From Aldehydirespirator sp965219165 (GTDB lineage Bacteria > Actinomycetota > Acidimicrobiia > Acidimicrobiales > Aldehydirespiratoraceae): a stretch of 64,000 bases of DNA. The translations under genes and the position numbers were made by a program. Of the stretch, positions 1-8,065 are shown in pieces; the stretch's first letter is position 1, and every line of letters starts with the position of its first letter. The notes beneath the pieces are model-generated. The model was not told the DNA's origin. It was given only the letters and a program-made list of their open reading frames with translations, and did no database searches. The DNA lies in the NCBI GenBank assembly GCA_965219165.1, contig CBDCMW010000002.1:186001-250000 (forward strand), given 5' to 3'.

Positions 1-268
1 CCGAGCGGGGCAGCGCCCAGCGGCGCAGATGGTGGGCCCGAGCCGCCAGCCTCAATGCATCCGACGCCTCCGGATCGAGCCGGACCACCCACTCCTCGGC
101 CCTGCGACCCTGGGCCAGAGCCAGCGGCACCCCGTCGTGGCTTCGGGGATCGGTGGCGTTGGCTGCGTCGATCGCGGCCCGGGACTCGGCCATGCCGCGG
201 CCGTCAGAGCCTCCCACGCCGTTGCCGGAACCGTTCACCGCATTCGCCCCCTCATCGCACCCGGCCAT
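1..268 (-). CDS. DUF4202 domain protein, 3' part missing
   Basis: This gene runs off the left edge on the minus strand. After an N-terminal Gly/Asn-rich stretch the translation reads RAAIDAANATDPRS, then RAEEWVVRLDPEASDALRLA and RAHHLRRWALPRS, which matches my memory of the opening of DUF4202 proteins (a small all-helical family of unknown function). The ATG at 268 is the first after an in-frame stop. A second ATG at 193 (MAESRAAIDAAN) gives a start closer to the usual family N-terminus and may be the true one. About 60-90 residues are visible. No function is proposed; the family assignment is from motif memory, not a search. Confidence 0.6.
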   Translation of the reverse strand, partial: MAGCDEGANAVNGSGNGVGGSDGRGMAESRAAIDAANATDPRSHDGVPLALAQGRRAEEWVVRLDPEASDALRLAARAHHLRRWALPRS

Positions 269-365
269 CTGGGACCCGCCCCATCACCGCACTCGCCCAT
301 CTCGGACTCGCCTCCCAACGCACCCGCACTCAGCCTGAATCCACCGGCGGGTCTGTGGTCTCTCA

Positions 366-419
366 CCAAATCTGCACGGATTGTGCTCGCATACGATGCG
401 TTTCTCTACAGATTTCGGG
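366..419 (-). repeat. Solo copy of interspersed module B (palindromic ends)
   Basis: Read on the minus strand, this stretch carries AAATCTGTAGAGAAA near one end and GTGCAGATTTGG at the other. It matches the central module of the large mosaic elements at 6368-6659, 31207-31570 and 42526-42830. The ends AAATCTG and CAGATTT are inverted repeats. It lies between the DUF4202 gene and the acyl-CoA dehydrogenase gene, without the flanking modules A and C. Confidence 0.6.
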
Positions 420-440
420 ACACCAAAGACAGCACGCCGC

Positions 441-1748
441 TCACAGGTTGGCGATCTCGTGCTCCAGGCGGGCCGCGATGCGGGCCCGGGCCGCCTCGAT
501 CCGGGTCGGCAGGTGCATCGACGGGTACAGACCGTCAGCGGGCTTGTAGCCCTTGAGCACCTGCTTGGCGATGGTGTCCTTGTGCACCTCGGTGGGGCCG
601 TCGGCTATGCCCATGATCGGCCCCGACATCCACATGTGGGCCAGCGGCATCTGGTTGGACACCCCCAGCGACCCGTGGGCGTGCATGGCCCGGTACACCA
701 CGTCGATCAGCACCTTGGGCGTGGCCACCTTCACCCCGGCGATGTGCTGGCGGATCTTGGCGTAGTCGCCCACGGTGTCGATCAGCCAGGCGCAGTGCAG
801 CACCTGGAGGCGGAACTGCTGGATCTGCACCCACGAGTCTGCGATCCAGTGCTGGATCGCCTGTTTCTCGGCGATCAGCGAGCCCTTCGTCACCCGCGAC
901 AGCACCCGCTCGCACATCATGTCCAGCGCCCGCTGGGCCGTCCCCACCGACCGCATGGCGTGATGCACCCGGCCCCCGCCCAAGCGGGTCTGGGCGATAT
1001 TGAACCCCGAGCCCTGCTCGCCCAGCAGGTTCTCGACCGGCACCCGCACATCGTTGAACCGCAGGTGGGGATGGTCGCCCTCCCCCAGCGGCTCCGAGCC
1101 CAGGCCCACATCCCGCACCACCTCGAGGCCCTCCGCGTCCGACGGCACCAGGATCATCGACGAGCCCCGGTACACCGGCACGTCGGAGTCGGTGACCACC
1201 ATCACGATCAGGAACGTCGAATAGCGGAAGTTGGAGGCGAACCACTTCTCGCCGGTGATCACCCACTCGTCGCCGTCTCGCACCGCCCGGCACGTGAAGC
1301 AGCTCGGATCGGACCCGCCCTGGGGCTCGGTCATCGAGTAGGTGGACGAGATCTTGCCGTCCAGCAGCGGCCGCAGGTAGCGCTCGCGCTGCTCGTCGGT
1401 GCCGTAGTGGGCGAGGATCTCGGCGTTGCCCGAGTCGGGAGCCTGGCATCCGAACACGACCTGGCCCCACAGCGAGCGGCCCAGGATCTCGTTCATCAGG
1501 GCCAGCTTCACCTGCCCGTATCCGAGCCCGCCCAGCTCCGGCCCGAGGTGGCAGGCCCACAGGCCTTGGTCCTGCACCTGCTGTTGCAGCGGGCGCACCA
1601 GGGCGTTGGCGGTGGCATCGGTGCGGTCGAAGGGGCTGACCGTGTCACGGAAGTAGAGGTCGAGCGGCTCGATCTCCTCGATGACGAACCGGTCCATCCA
1701 GTCGAGCTTCGCCTGGAACTCCGGCTCGACCGAGAAATCAATGGCCAT
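441..1748 (-). CDS. Acyl-CoA dehydrogenase (ACAD10/11-like)
   Basis: This is a 435-residue FAD-dependent acyl-CoA dehydrogenase, the usual family length. The FAD/substrate motif TEPQGGSDP lies about one third in, and KWFASNF and the C-terminal GIADGPTEVHKDTIAKQ follow. The ADGPxEVH form (Asp where MCAD has its catalytic Glu) is typical of the ACAD10/ACAD11 branch. I chose the ATG at 1748 (MAIDFSVEPEF); the open frame extends upstream to 1829 through a Gly/Pro-rich stretch that does not look like the family. The APH-family kinase gene lies just upstream on the same strand, the same two activities that are fused in mammalian ACAD10/11, so a role in hydroxyacyl-CoA breakdown is plausible but inferred. 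Confidence 0.85.
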   Translation of the reverse strand: MAIDFSVEPEFQAKLDWMDRFVIEEIEPLDLYFRDTVSPFDRTDATANALVRPLQQQVQDQGLWACHLGPELGGLGYGQVKLALMNEILGRSLWGQVVFGCQAPDSGNAEILAHYGTDEQRERYLRPLLDGKISSTYSMTEPQGGSDPSCFTCRAVRDGDEWVITGEKWFASNFRYSTFLIVMVVTDSDVPVYRGSSMILVPSDAEGLEVVRDVGLGSEPLGEGDHPHLRFNDVRVPVENLLGEQGSGFNIAQTRLGGGRVHHAMRSVGTAQRALDMMCERVLSRVTKGSLIAEKQAIQHWIADSWVQIQQFRLQVLHCAWLIDTVGDYAKIRQHIAGVKVATPKVLIDVVYRAMHAHGSLGVSNQMPLAHMWMSGPIMGIADGPTEVHKDTIAKQVLKGYKPADGLYPSMHLPTRIEAARARIAARLEHEIANL

Positions 1749-1805
1749 CGCTGCCACGGTACGCGGTGGCCGACCGGGTACCGCGCCCGGGCCAGGTCCC
1801 GGACC

Positions 1806-1856
1806 CGAAATCGACGTAGTTGTGCACACCAGAGGGGGCGGACTACGTCAATTTCG
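1806..1856. repeat. ~50-bp intergenic palindrome
   Basis: The arms CGAAATCGACGTAGT (1806-1820) and ACTACGTCAATTTCG (1842-1856) pair at 14 of 15 positions. The element fills the gap between the kinase stop and the dehydrogenase start. It belongs to the same size class as the palindromes at 11422, 18984, 25465, 32898, 41193 and 43313. It could act as a processing or attenuation hairpin within the transcript, or be a small repeat element. Confidence 0.65.
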
Positions 1857-1873
1857 CTAACTCGTGCCGGGCG

Positions 1874-3190
1874 CTACAACGTGGTGGTGCGCGCCAGCTC
1901 GGCGGCGGCTCGGGCCATGTCGAGCACCACCGGGCCGAACGCCTCCATCTTGGGGTTGTCGGCGCCGCCGGCCACGTACCGTGCGTAGCCGCCCTCCAGC
2001 ACGATTGCCATCTTGAACCGGGCCAGGATCACGTAGTAGTCGATCTCGTCGGTGTCCCGGCCCGACACCGACTCGTACCGCTCCAGCAGATCGTCCCGCC
2101 CGGGCATGCCCGTGTAGTCCACGTAGCCGCTGACCCGGCGCCCAGCCGGCCGGTCACCGGCCGCACCGTCACCCCCGCCGCCTGCCTCGCCACCAGCCGC
2201 ACCACCACCCCCGACGCCTGCCTCGCCACCAGCCGCACCGTCACCCCCGCCGCCTGCCTCGCCGCCAGCCGCACCGTCACCCCCGCCGCCTGCCTCGCCA
2301 CCAGCCGCACCACCACCCCCGACGCCGGGCTCAGCGACGCCAGTCCCGCCTTCACCGGTGTCGTCGGGCCAGCCCATCACCACCCAGGCCAGATCCAGCA
2401 GCGGGTCGCCGACCGTCCCCATCTCCCAGTCCACGATGGCGGCCATGCGGGCCGGGGCGCCGTGGCGGAACATCACGTTGGCGAACTGGTAGTCGCCGTG
2501 CATGATCCCCGGCTCGTAGCTGCGGGGCTTCCGCCCCCTCAGCCAATCCCCGGCCTCATCCAGCCCGGGGATGTCCCGGAAGCGGAACCGCTCCAGGTGC
2601 GCGTACCAGCGGTCCACCTGGCGCTCGTGAAAGCCGCCGGGCCGTCCCAGTCCCTCAAGGCCCCTGGCCCTCCAGTCGACCCGCGACAGCCGGGCGATGG
2701 CCTCCACCAGCTCGTAGGCCAGACCGGCCCGGGCATCGAGGTCCGAGTAGAACGGCTCGGGCCACTCGGGCTCGCTGATCGGCGACCAGCCGTCCACGAA
2801 GTCCATCAAGTAGAAGGCCGCGCCCAGCACCTCGGGGTCGTCGCACGCGCCGGCGGCCCGGGCGTGGGGCACGTCGGTGCCGTCGAGTGCGGCCAGGATG
2901 CGGTACTCGCGCATCATGGTCTCGTTGCGGCCGGGGGGCACCCGTCTCGGCGGGCGGCGCAGTGCCCAGCGGTGCCCGCCCCGGCTCACCTCGAAGATCT
3001 CGTTGGACGCCCCTCCCGAGATGAACCGCACCGACAGCGGCTCTCCCGCACCGTCCAGTCCCTGATCGTCCATCCAAGCACCGAGACTCTCCGGATCGAC
3101 CAGGCCCGCAGTGCGCCCAACGTCGGGATCGGACTGGCCGGTGTGGTTCGCTGAGGAGCGCTCCGGTTCACTGCCAGTCGGACGGCTCAC
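1874..3190 (-). CDS. APH-family phosphotransferase (acyl-CoA kinase-like)
   Basis: This is an aminoglycoside-phosphotransferase-fold kinase. The nucleotide-binding part contains RFISGGASNEIFEV and the lysine-strand equivalent WALRRPP. The catalytic motif is HGDYQFANVMF (His near residue 231) and the metal-binding Asp is in IVDWEMGTVGDPLLDL. The frame extends up to 3277, but that part overlaps the interspersed repeat at 3251, so I prefer the GTG at 3190 (VSRPTGSEP). A Gly/Ala/Glu-rich loop of about 60 residues, coded by a 36-bp tandem repeat, is inserted after the metal-binding segment. Same strand and just upstream of the acyl-CoA dehydrogenase. Together they resemble the two domains of ACAD10/ACAD11, or LvaA-type kinases of 4-hydroxyacyl-CoA; drug resistance is unlikely. 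Confidence 0.8.
   Translation of the reverse strand: MSRPTGSEPERSSANHTGQSDPDVGRTAGLVDPESLGAWMDDQGLDGAGEPLSVRFISGGASNEIFEVSRGGHRWALRRPPRRVPPGRNETMMREYRILAALDGTDVPHARAAGACDDPEVLGAAFYLMDFVDGWSPISEPEWPEPFYSDLDARAGLAYELVEAIARLSRVDWRARGLEGLGRPGGFHERQVDRWYAHLERFRFRDIPGLDEAGDWLRGRKPRSYEPGIMHGDYQFANVMFRHGAPARMAAIVDWEMGTVGDPLLDLAWVVMGWPDDTGEGGTGVAEPGVGGGGAAGGEAGGGGDGAAGGEAGGGGDGAAGGEAGVGGGGAAGGEAGGGGDGAAGDRPAGRRVSGYVDYTGMPGRDDLLERYESVSGRDTDEIDYYVILARFKMAIVLEGGYARYVAGGADNPKMEAFGPVVLDMARAAAELARTTTL
2160..2339 (-). repeat. 36-bp tandem repeat inside the kinase gene
   Basis: Five units start at 2160, 2196, 2232, 2268 and 2304, exactly 36 bp apart. Each codes for a variant of AAGGEAGGGGDG. The array keeps the frame and lies inside the catalytic domain, between the metal-binding Asp segment and the C-terminal helices. 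APH relatives have a short loop here. Confidence 0.9.
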
Positions 3191-3250
3191 GGCAGCTGAA
3201 CTTACAGGCAGCGCGGATAGGTGGTGAGGGCCTCGCGGTGTGGGGTTGTG

Positions 3251-3405
3251 TCTCCCGCTCATGTTCGCTCCGCTCACGGGCCGCTCAGGTGTGTACTCCG
3301 CTCTTGTTCGCTGCGCTCACGGGCCGCTCAGGCCGCGGGGCCTCGCTGCGCGCCCGCTGATTTTGTGCGCGAATCGCGCGCCTGTCCGCTCGGCCTCTAG
3401 CAGGC
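3251..3405 (+). repeat. Mosaic interspersed element, copy 1 (A-A-C)
   Basis: Two copies of core A (TTCGCTGCGCTCACGGGC and flanks, at about 3257 and 3300) are followed by a spacer and by tail C, CCGCTCGGCCTCT, ending near 3405. Module B is absent in this copy. It lies in the divergent gap between the kinase and the acyltransferase, and open frames that cross it should not be trusted. Confidence 0.75.
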
Positions 3406-3459
3406 AGCCAGCCCGCATTCTCTGGGGTTTGCAGGGCACGACGGGGATAATGTCGTGCG

Positions 3460-4491
3460 ATGCTGCGCTGTTCCGAAACCGACGAAGCGCTGAGTCTTGA
3501 GGGTTCGTCGTTCTGGTCACTGCGCACGAGAGTCCTGCGGCTTGCCGCCATAGCGCTCGCACGAGTCATCGACGGCGCAGCCTGGGCGGGGTCGCGCCTC
3601 CCAGCTTGGCTAGCCCACGGGTTGGCGGAGCTGGGCGGAAACATCCAGTGGGCCCTGCGGCCCAAGAGACGGCGGCGGCTCGCTGCCAACCTGTGCCACG
3701 CTGTCGACGCGCCCCCAGACGATCCGAGAGTCCAGCAGACAGTGCGACGAGTGATGATCAACGAGTCGCACACCGCAGCCGACCTGCTCTGGGCCATTGG
3801 ACGACCTCAGGAGTTCTTGGACACGGTCGTCTACCAGGACTGGGACTTCGTCGACGCCACGGTCAGCCAGGGCCGAGGTCTGATCCTCGCCGGAACCCAC
3901 CTCGGCGGGTGGGAGGTGGCCACGGCCATCCCCGGAGCGAAGGTGGCCGTGCCGACCAACGTGATAGTGGCCGACAACTGCATCGCCTGGGCGATCGAGC
4001 ATGTCCGGGCCGCAGTCGGGTTGAGGGTGATGTACCGCCAGGTCGCGGCGTTGCGCAGCGTTCGGCGCCTGCGGGCCGGCGAGGCGGTGCTGCTGCTCGG
4101 CGACAACAGCGAGCTCGCCGGGCACACCCACCGGGTGCGCTTCCTCGACAGCGACGTGGAAATGGCAGCCGGCGTGGCCGCACTGGCCCGCCTGTCCGGC
4201 TCTCCGATCATCTCGTTCACGGTGCTGCCGCTCGGCCCCCGCCGGTGGCGTGCCGCGATGGATCCCCCCATCGAGCCGCCGTCGCCAGAATCTGGCAAGG
4301 CCGGCGAGCAGGCCGTCCTGCAGGAACTGGCGGACCGTTGGTCCGAGGCGATCCGGGCCCACCCCGAGCACTGGGCGATGACTGCACCCCTCCAGTGGCT
4401 GGAGGGGCCCCAACCCCAGACCCACGAGACGGGCGATCCCCACACGGCAGAGCCCGGCTCCGAGGAGCCGCGGGAAGACCACACGGAATGA
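3460..4491 (+). CDS. Lysophospholipid/LpxL-type acyltransferase
   Basis: This 343-residue protein belongs to the LpxL/HtrB (bacterial lipid A acyltransferase, PatA-like) family. The key H-x4-E motif is seen in GTHLGGWEVA near residue 147, followed by LLLGDNSELAGHTHRVRFL and the typical ending AIRAHPEHWAM. In actinobacteria such enzymes transfer a fatty acyl group to phosphatidylinositol mannosides or other glycolipids on the inner membrane face; the exact acceptor here is unknown. It opens a three-gene operon: its stop overlaps the ATG of the PAP2 gene (ATGA at 4488-4491). The Glu/Thr-rich last 30 residues are not conserved. Confidence 0.85.
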   Translation: MLRCSETDEALSLEGSSFWSLRTRVLRLAAIALARVIDGAAWAGSRLPAWLAHGLAELGGNIQWALRPKRRRRLAANLCHAVDAPPDDPRVQQTVRRVMINESHTAADLLWAIGRPQEFLDTVVYQDWDFVDATVSQGRGLILAGTHLGGWEVATAIPGAKVAVPTNVIVADNCIAWAIEHVRAAVGLRVMYRQVAALRSVRRLRAGEAVLLLGDNSELAGHTHRVRFLDSDVEMAAGVAALARLSGSPIISFTVLPLGPRRWRAAMDPPIEPPSPESGKAGEQAVLQELADRWSEAIRAHPEHWAMTAPLQWLEGPQPQTHETGDPHTAEPGSEEPREDHTE

Positions 4492-5147
4492 GGGTCGTCC
4501 GGGAACTCGCCATCGGCGCGGTATGCCTCGGCAGCTACTACGGCGTGCGTCGCTTGGTGTGGAACGACCGGGGCCGGCGACGGGCCGCCCGCAACGCCGA
4601 CCGGGTCGTGGTCCTCGAGGAGCGCCTCGGTCTGCGCGTCGAGCCCGCCGTCCAGCGAGTCGCGCTGCGCCATCGCCGGCTGATCGACATGCTCAACGTG
4701 GGGTACGCGGTCGGCAACCTGGGTTTCAGCGTCGGCTGGCTGATCGTGCTCCACCACCGGCGCAGCCCTGCCTTCGTCCGGGAGCGGCGGGCCGCGGTGG
4801 CGGCTTACGCCGGCGCCCTGCCCGTCTTCCTGGCCTTTCCCACCGCCCCTCCCCGCAGCCGCGACGACCAGGCCGACACGCTGCGCGACCGGGGCATCGA
4901 CCTCGAGAACCAGACGCTGGTGAAGCTCTACAACCCGATCGCGGCCATGCCCAGCCACCATGTGGCCTTCGCGGTGGTGACCGGGCTCGGGATGGCCCGC
5001 TCTGCCCGCAATCCGCTGATGCGTGCCGTCGGGGCCGTCTACCCGGCTGCGGTGGCGACGGTGGTGGTGGCCACCGGCAACCACTACACCCTCGACGTGA
5101 TCACCGGCGCCGCTCTCGGTGCCGCAGCGCGGATCGCAACCCGATGA
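4488..5147 (+). CDS. PAP2-superfamily membrane phosphatase/transferase
   Basis: This 219-residue integral membrane protein carries the PAP2_3 (inositol-phosphotransferase-like) signature: AFPTAPPR in the middle, MPSHHVAFA near residue 154 and GNHYTLDVITG near residue 197, supplying the two catalytic His and the Asp. It should act on a lipid phosphate or transfer a headgroup at the membrane. The start ATG overlaps the acyltransferase stop, and its own stop overlaps the next start (ATGA at 5144-5147), so translational coupling is likely. Several hydrophobic stretches are visible (YAVGNLGFSVGWLIVL, AAYAGALPVFLAF). Confidence 0.85.
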   Translation: MRVVRELAIGAVCLGSYYGVRRLVWNDRGRRRAARNADRVVVLEERLGLRVEPAVQRVALRHRRLIDMLNVGYAVGNLGFSVGWLIVLHHRRSPAFVRERRAAVAAYAGALPVFLAFPTAPPRSRDDQADTLRDRGIDLENQTLVKLYNPIAAMPSHHVAFAVVTGLGMARSARNPLMRAVGAVYPAAVATVVVATGNHYTLDVITGAALGAAARIATR

Positions 5148-6346
5148 GCGAACGCGCCGGTCCGTCGCAGCACCCCGCCGATCCGGGACCATCCACCGAC
5201 ACATCCAGCACCCAGCACCCCGCGGATCCGGAGCCATCCACCGAAACGCCTGACACTGGGGCTGTGGAGCCCATGTCGGAGCAGGCCGCCACTCGTCTGG
5301 AGACGCTGAGGACACTGCGCCCCGCTCAGGTAGCCCTGGCCGTGGGCGGCGCCGTGATCGTGACCACCGTGCTGGTGGTGGCCATCGGCCGTCTGGCCGG
5401 CTTCACCGAGCTGGGAGACACCCTCAGCGGAGCGACCTGGGGATGGCTCGGTCTGTGCGCCGTAGGCCAGGTCGGGGTGTTCGTCGGCTATGCGGGCGCG
5501 TTCCGCTCGTCGGTGGCCGGCAGCGGCGATCTCTTCGGGGAACCGGGCGACAAAGAACCCGCCGAACGCGGCCCCCGGGTCGGGTTTTGGTACTCGCTGA
5601 AGGTTGCACTGGCGGGATTCGGGCTCACCCAGCTGGTGGCCGCGGGCGGTGCCGCGGGGATGGCGTTCACGTTCTGGGTGCTGTGCCGGTTGGGGTTGTC
5701 GAAGAAGAACGCCATGGTGCAGCTCATCACGCTCAACACCGCCGTGTACTTCGTGTTCGGGGTGCTGGGCTGGCTCGGCGCGCTGGTGGGGCTGGTGGAC
5801 ACCGCGGTGCCGACAGCCATGTCTGTGAGCTGGCTGGCGGGCTTCGCGACGGTGATCGCGCTGGCGCTGTGGTTCACCCAGCCCCAGCGCCAGACAAGCC
5901 TCACCGTCACCGACGACGCGCCGCGGCTCCGGCGGGCGCTGGCTGTGGGCGTGTCGGCGGCGGCCCGAGTGCGCCACTTCACGCACACCGCCGACGGGAA
6001 GGGCTTGCTGGCCTGGGCTCTGCTGTACTGGATCGGCGACCTGGTGAGCCTGTGGGCGGCCTTGCGGGCCTTCGGGGTGACCGTCTCGCCAGCGGCGATC
6101 GTCGGCGCGTACGTCACCGGCTACCTGGCCCAGTCGGTGCCCATACCCCTGATCGCGACCGGAGGCGTGGACGCGGCCACTACCTTCACCCTCACCGCGG
6201 TGGGGGTGCCGATCGAGGTCGCCCTGCTCGGAGTGGTCGGCCACCGGGTCTTCGCCTTCTGGCTGCCGGTCATCCCCGGCGTGTGGTCGGCCACAGCACT
6301 GGTGCGCGAGGAACTGCCGACTCGGCCCGGCCGCGCGGACGGATAA
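5144..6346 (+). CDS. Flippase-like integral membrane protein (LPG synthase TM / UPF0104 type)
   Basis: This 400-residue protein has an acidic, proline-rich first ~50 residues built from two 15-residue near-repeats (QHPADPGPSTDT, QHPADPEPSTET). Multiple membrane segments follow. The C-terminal signature PIPLIATGGVDAAT then VGVPIEVALLGVVGHRVFAF and WLPVIPG is that of the lysylphosphatidylglycerol-synthase TM region/UPF0104 proteins, which are thought to move lipid-linked molecules across the membrane. It is the last gene of the acyltransferase-PAP2-flippase operon, so a role in making and exporting a cell-envelope lipid fits; the lipid is unknown. Confidence 0.8.
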   Translation: MSERAGPSQHPADPGPSTDTSSTQHPADPEPSTETPDTGAVEPMSEQAATRLETLRTLRPAQVALAVGGAVIVTTVLVVAIGRLAGFTELGDTLSGATWGWLGLCAVGQVGVFVGYAGAFRSSVAGSGDLFGEPGDKEPAERGPRVGFWYSLKVALAGFGLTQLVAAGGAAGMAFTFWVLCRLGLSKKNAMVQLITLNTAVYFVFGVLGWLGALVGLVDTAVPTAMSVSWLAGFATVIALALWFTQPQRQTSLTVTDDAPRLRRALAVGVSAAARVRHFTHTADGKGLLAWALLYWIGDLVSLWAALRAFGVTVSPAAIVGAYVTGYLAQSVPIPLIATGGVDAATTFTLTAVGVPIEVALLGVVGHRVFAFWLPVIPGVWSATALVREELPTRPGRADG

Positions 6347-6367
6347 CCGCCTCGCTGTGAGGCATCT

Positions 6368-6659
6368 TGTTTCCCGCTCTTGTTCGCTGCGCTCACGGGT
6401 CGCTCGGGCCACGCTCTACCGAAATATGTAGAGAAACCCGTCATATAGGAGCAATACCCGTGCAGATTTGAGGCGAGCTTGACACAGGGCTACTCACGGG
6501 CCGCTCGGAGGTGTCTTCCGCTCTTGTTCGCTGCGCTCCGGGCCGCTCGGGGGTGTCTTCCGCTCTTGTTCGCTGCGCTCCGGGCCGCTCGGGCCCGGGA
6601 GCCTCGCTCGACACCCTTGCTAGGTCTTCGTGCGCCGCCGCCTACCCGCTCGGCCTCTG
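6368..6659 (+). repeat. Mosaic interspersed element, copy 2 (A-B-A-A-C)
   Basis: Core A at 6370-6415 is followed by module B (ATATGTAGAGAAACCCGTC to GTGCAGATTTGAGG, about 6423-6475), a link with GCTTGACACAGGG, two more A cores at about 6520 and 6560, and tail C ending CCGCTCGGCCTCTGG at 6659. It fills the whole gap between the convergent flippase and P450 genes. Its tail overlaps the last six codons and stop of the P450 gene. Confidence 0.8.
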
Positions 6660-7913
6660 GCGAGCGAAGGGGTCGGCGGCTCCGGCGCGGGCGCTCGGCG
6701 TGAACGTGACCGGCATAGACACCACGCCGGTCATCAGCAGGTTGCCCGGATAGGGCCTGAAGCCGTCGGCGTCGATCTCGTAGTCGCCGAGGCGCCTCAG
6801 CACATCGCCCAGCATCAGCTCCGACTCGATGCGGGCTATCGACGACCCGATGCAGCGGTGGCCTCCCAGGCCGAAGGCCAAGTGCTTGTTGACAGCTCGG
6901 TCGATGCGCACCGCGTCGGCGCCGTCGAACACCGACGGGTCGTGGTTGGCAGCCACCCAGCTTATGAGCACCACGTCGCCCCGGCGGATCTGCCTGCCCC
7001 CGAGATCCACATCGCGGGTAGCGGTGCGGGTGAGGGTCTCGCTGGGGCTGTAGTAGCGCAGGAACTCCTCCACTGCGGCGCCGATCAGGCTGGCGTCGCC
7101 GATGAGGCGGGCCCGATCGTCGGGATGGGTGCCGAGGTGGTGCAGGCCCCACGACACCAGCGACGTGGTCGTGTCGAGACCGCCCGCCACCAGGTTCCAC
7201 ATGATCCCGGTGATCTCGTCGTCGGTAAGGGGTCGCCCGTCGATCACCGCGGTCACCAGGGCGGTGGTGACGTCGTCAGCCGGGTTGGCCCGGCGGAAGG
7301 CGGCGAATCCGGCCAGCTCGGCCCACATGTCGTCGCGGCGGGCCACCGCGCTGCGGAACCTCGGATCGGAGGGTTCGTAGGACGACGTGGCGTGGAAGAA
7401 GTCGGCGTAGTGCTTCCAGTTGGACGACTCCATGCCCATCAACTCGAGGGTCAGCACCGCCGGGACCGGGGTGGAGTAGTCGAGCACCAGGTCCGCGGCG
7501 CCCGTTTCGGTGATCTGGTCGAGGAACCAAGCAGAGACGGCCTCCATCCGCGGTCGCTGGCGCTCGATGACACGGGGCGTCATGTAAGGGTTGAGCACCC
7601 GGCGCAGGTCCGCATGCTCCGGGCCGTCGATCTCCGACACCCCCATACGGGGCACATACGGCGGCCGGGGTATGCCGCAGATGCCGTGGTAGGAGATCCC
7701 GTCGTCGGAGTCGGGCTCGTACTTGTGGGCGAACGTCTCGTTGTCGCGGGCCACGATGGCCACTGACTCGTAGTCGGTGACCATCCAGAACCCGCCGTAG
7801 TGCTGGTTGAACACCACCGGGCAGCGGTCCCGCAGCTCGGCGTAGCGGCGGTGACGGTCGGCTATGAATTCAGGGGCCTGATGATCGACGTCGATGGCGC
7901 CCCCGTCCTCCAC
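6642..7913 (-). CDS. Cytochrome P450
   Basis: This is a 423-residue bacterial class I P450. The I-helix motif AGGLDTTTS, the K-helix ExxR in EEFLRY and the heme loop FGLGGHRCIG (Cys ligand near residue 353) are all intact. It should need ferredoxin and a reductase, which are not next to it. The start is GTG at 7913 (VEDGGAIDVDHQAPEF). The last residues (ARQRPSG and the TAG stop) are coded by the end of the interspersed element at 6368-6659, so the original C-terminus may have been replaced. Substrate unknown; the surrounding CoA and ring/side-chain genes make a lipid or terpenoid possible. Confidence 0.9.
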   Translation of the reverse strand: MEDGGAIDVDHQAPEFIADRHRRYAELRDRCPVVFNQHYGGFWMVTDYESVAIVARDNETFAHKYEPDSDDGISYHGICGIPRPPYVPRMGVSEIDGPEHADLRRVLNPYMTPRVIERQRPRMEAVSAWFLDQITETGAADLVLDYSTPVPAVLTLELMGMESSNWKHYADFFHATSSYEPSDPRFRSAVARRDDMWAELAGFAAFRRANPADDVTTALVTAVIDGRPLTDDEITGIMWNLVAGGLDTTTSLVSWGLHHLGTHPDDRARLIGDASLIGAAVEEFLRYYSPSETLTRTATRDVDLGGRQIRRGDVVLISWVAANHDPSVFDGADAVRIDRAVNKHLAFGLGGHRCIGSSIARIESELMLGDVLRRLGDYEIDADGFRPYPGNLLMTGVVSMPVTFTPSARAGAADPFARQRPSG

Positions 7914-8065
7914 GCCGGCAGCCTAGGCGGCGAGCCTCCCCCGGCTCGTGCGACGGCTTCTGTGAGCAGATATGCCGACTGAGGCGGCTTAGTCGCGCAG
8001 ATTCGCTGCCACAGAACATCGTCCGTCGGATTGACCGGTGCAACCGTGCAAGTAGTGTCGCGGCG

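Noticed and set aside
29..1988. Plus-strand frames over the first 2 kb
   Set aside because: They are antisense to the DUF4202 and acyl-CoA dehydrogenase genes, which have clear motifs on the minus strand.
6460..6495. TTGACA in the link after module B as a -35 box
   Set aside because: No TANNNT box 15-19 bases downstream in any of the three copies; the sequence is conserved as part of the element, not next to a gene start.
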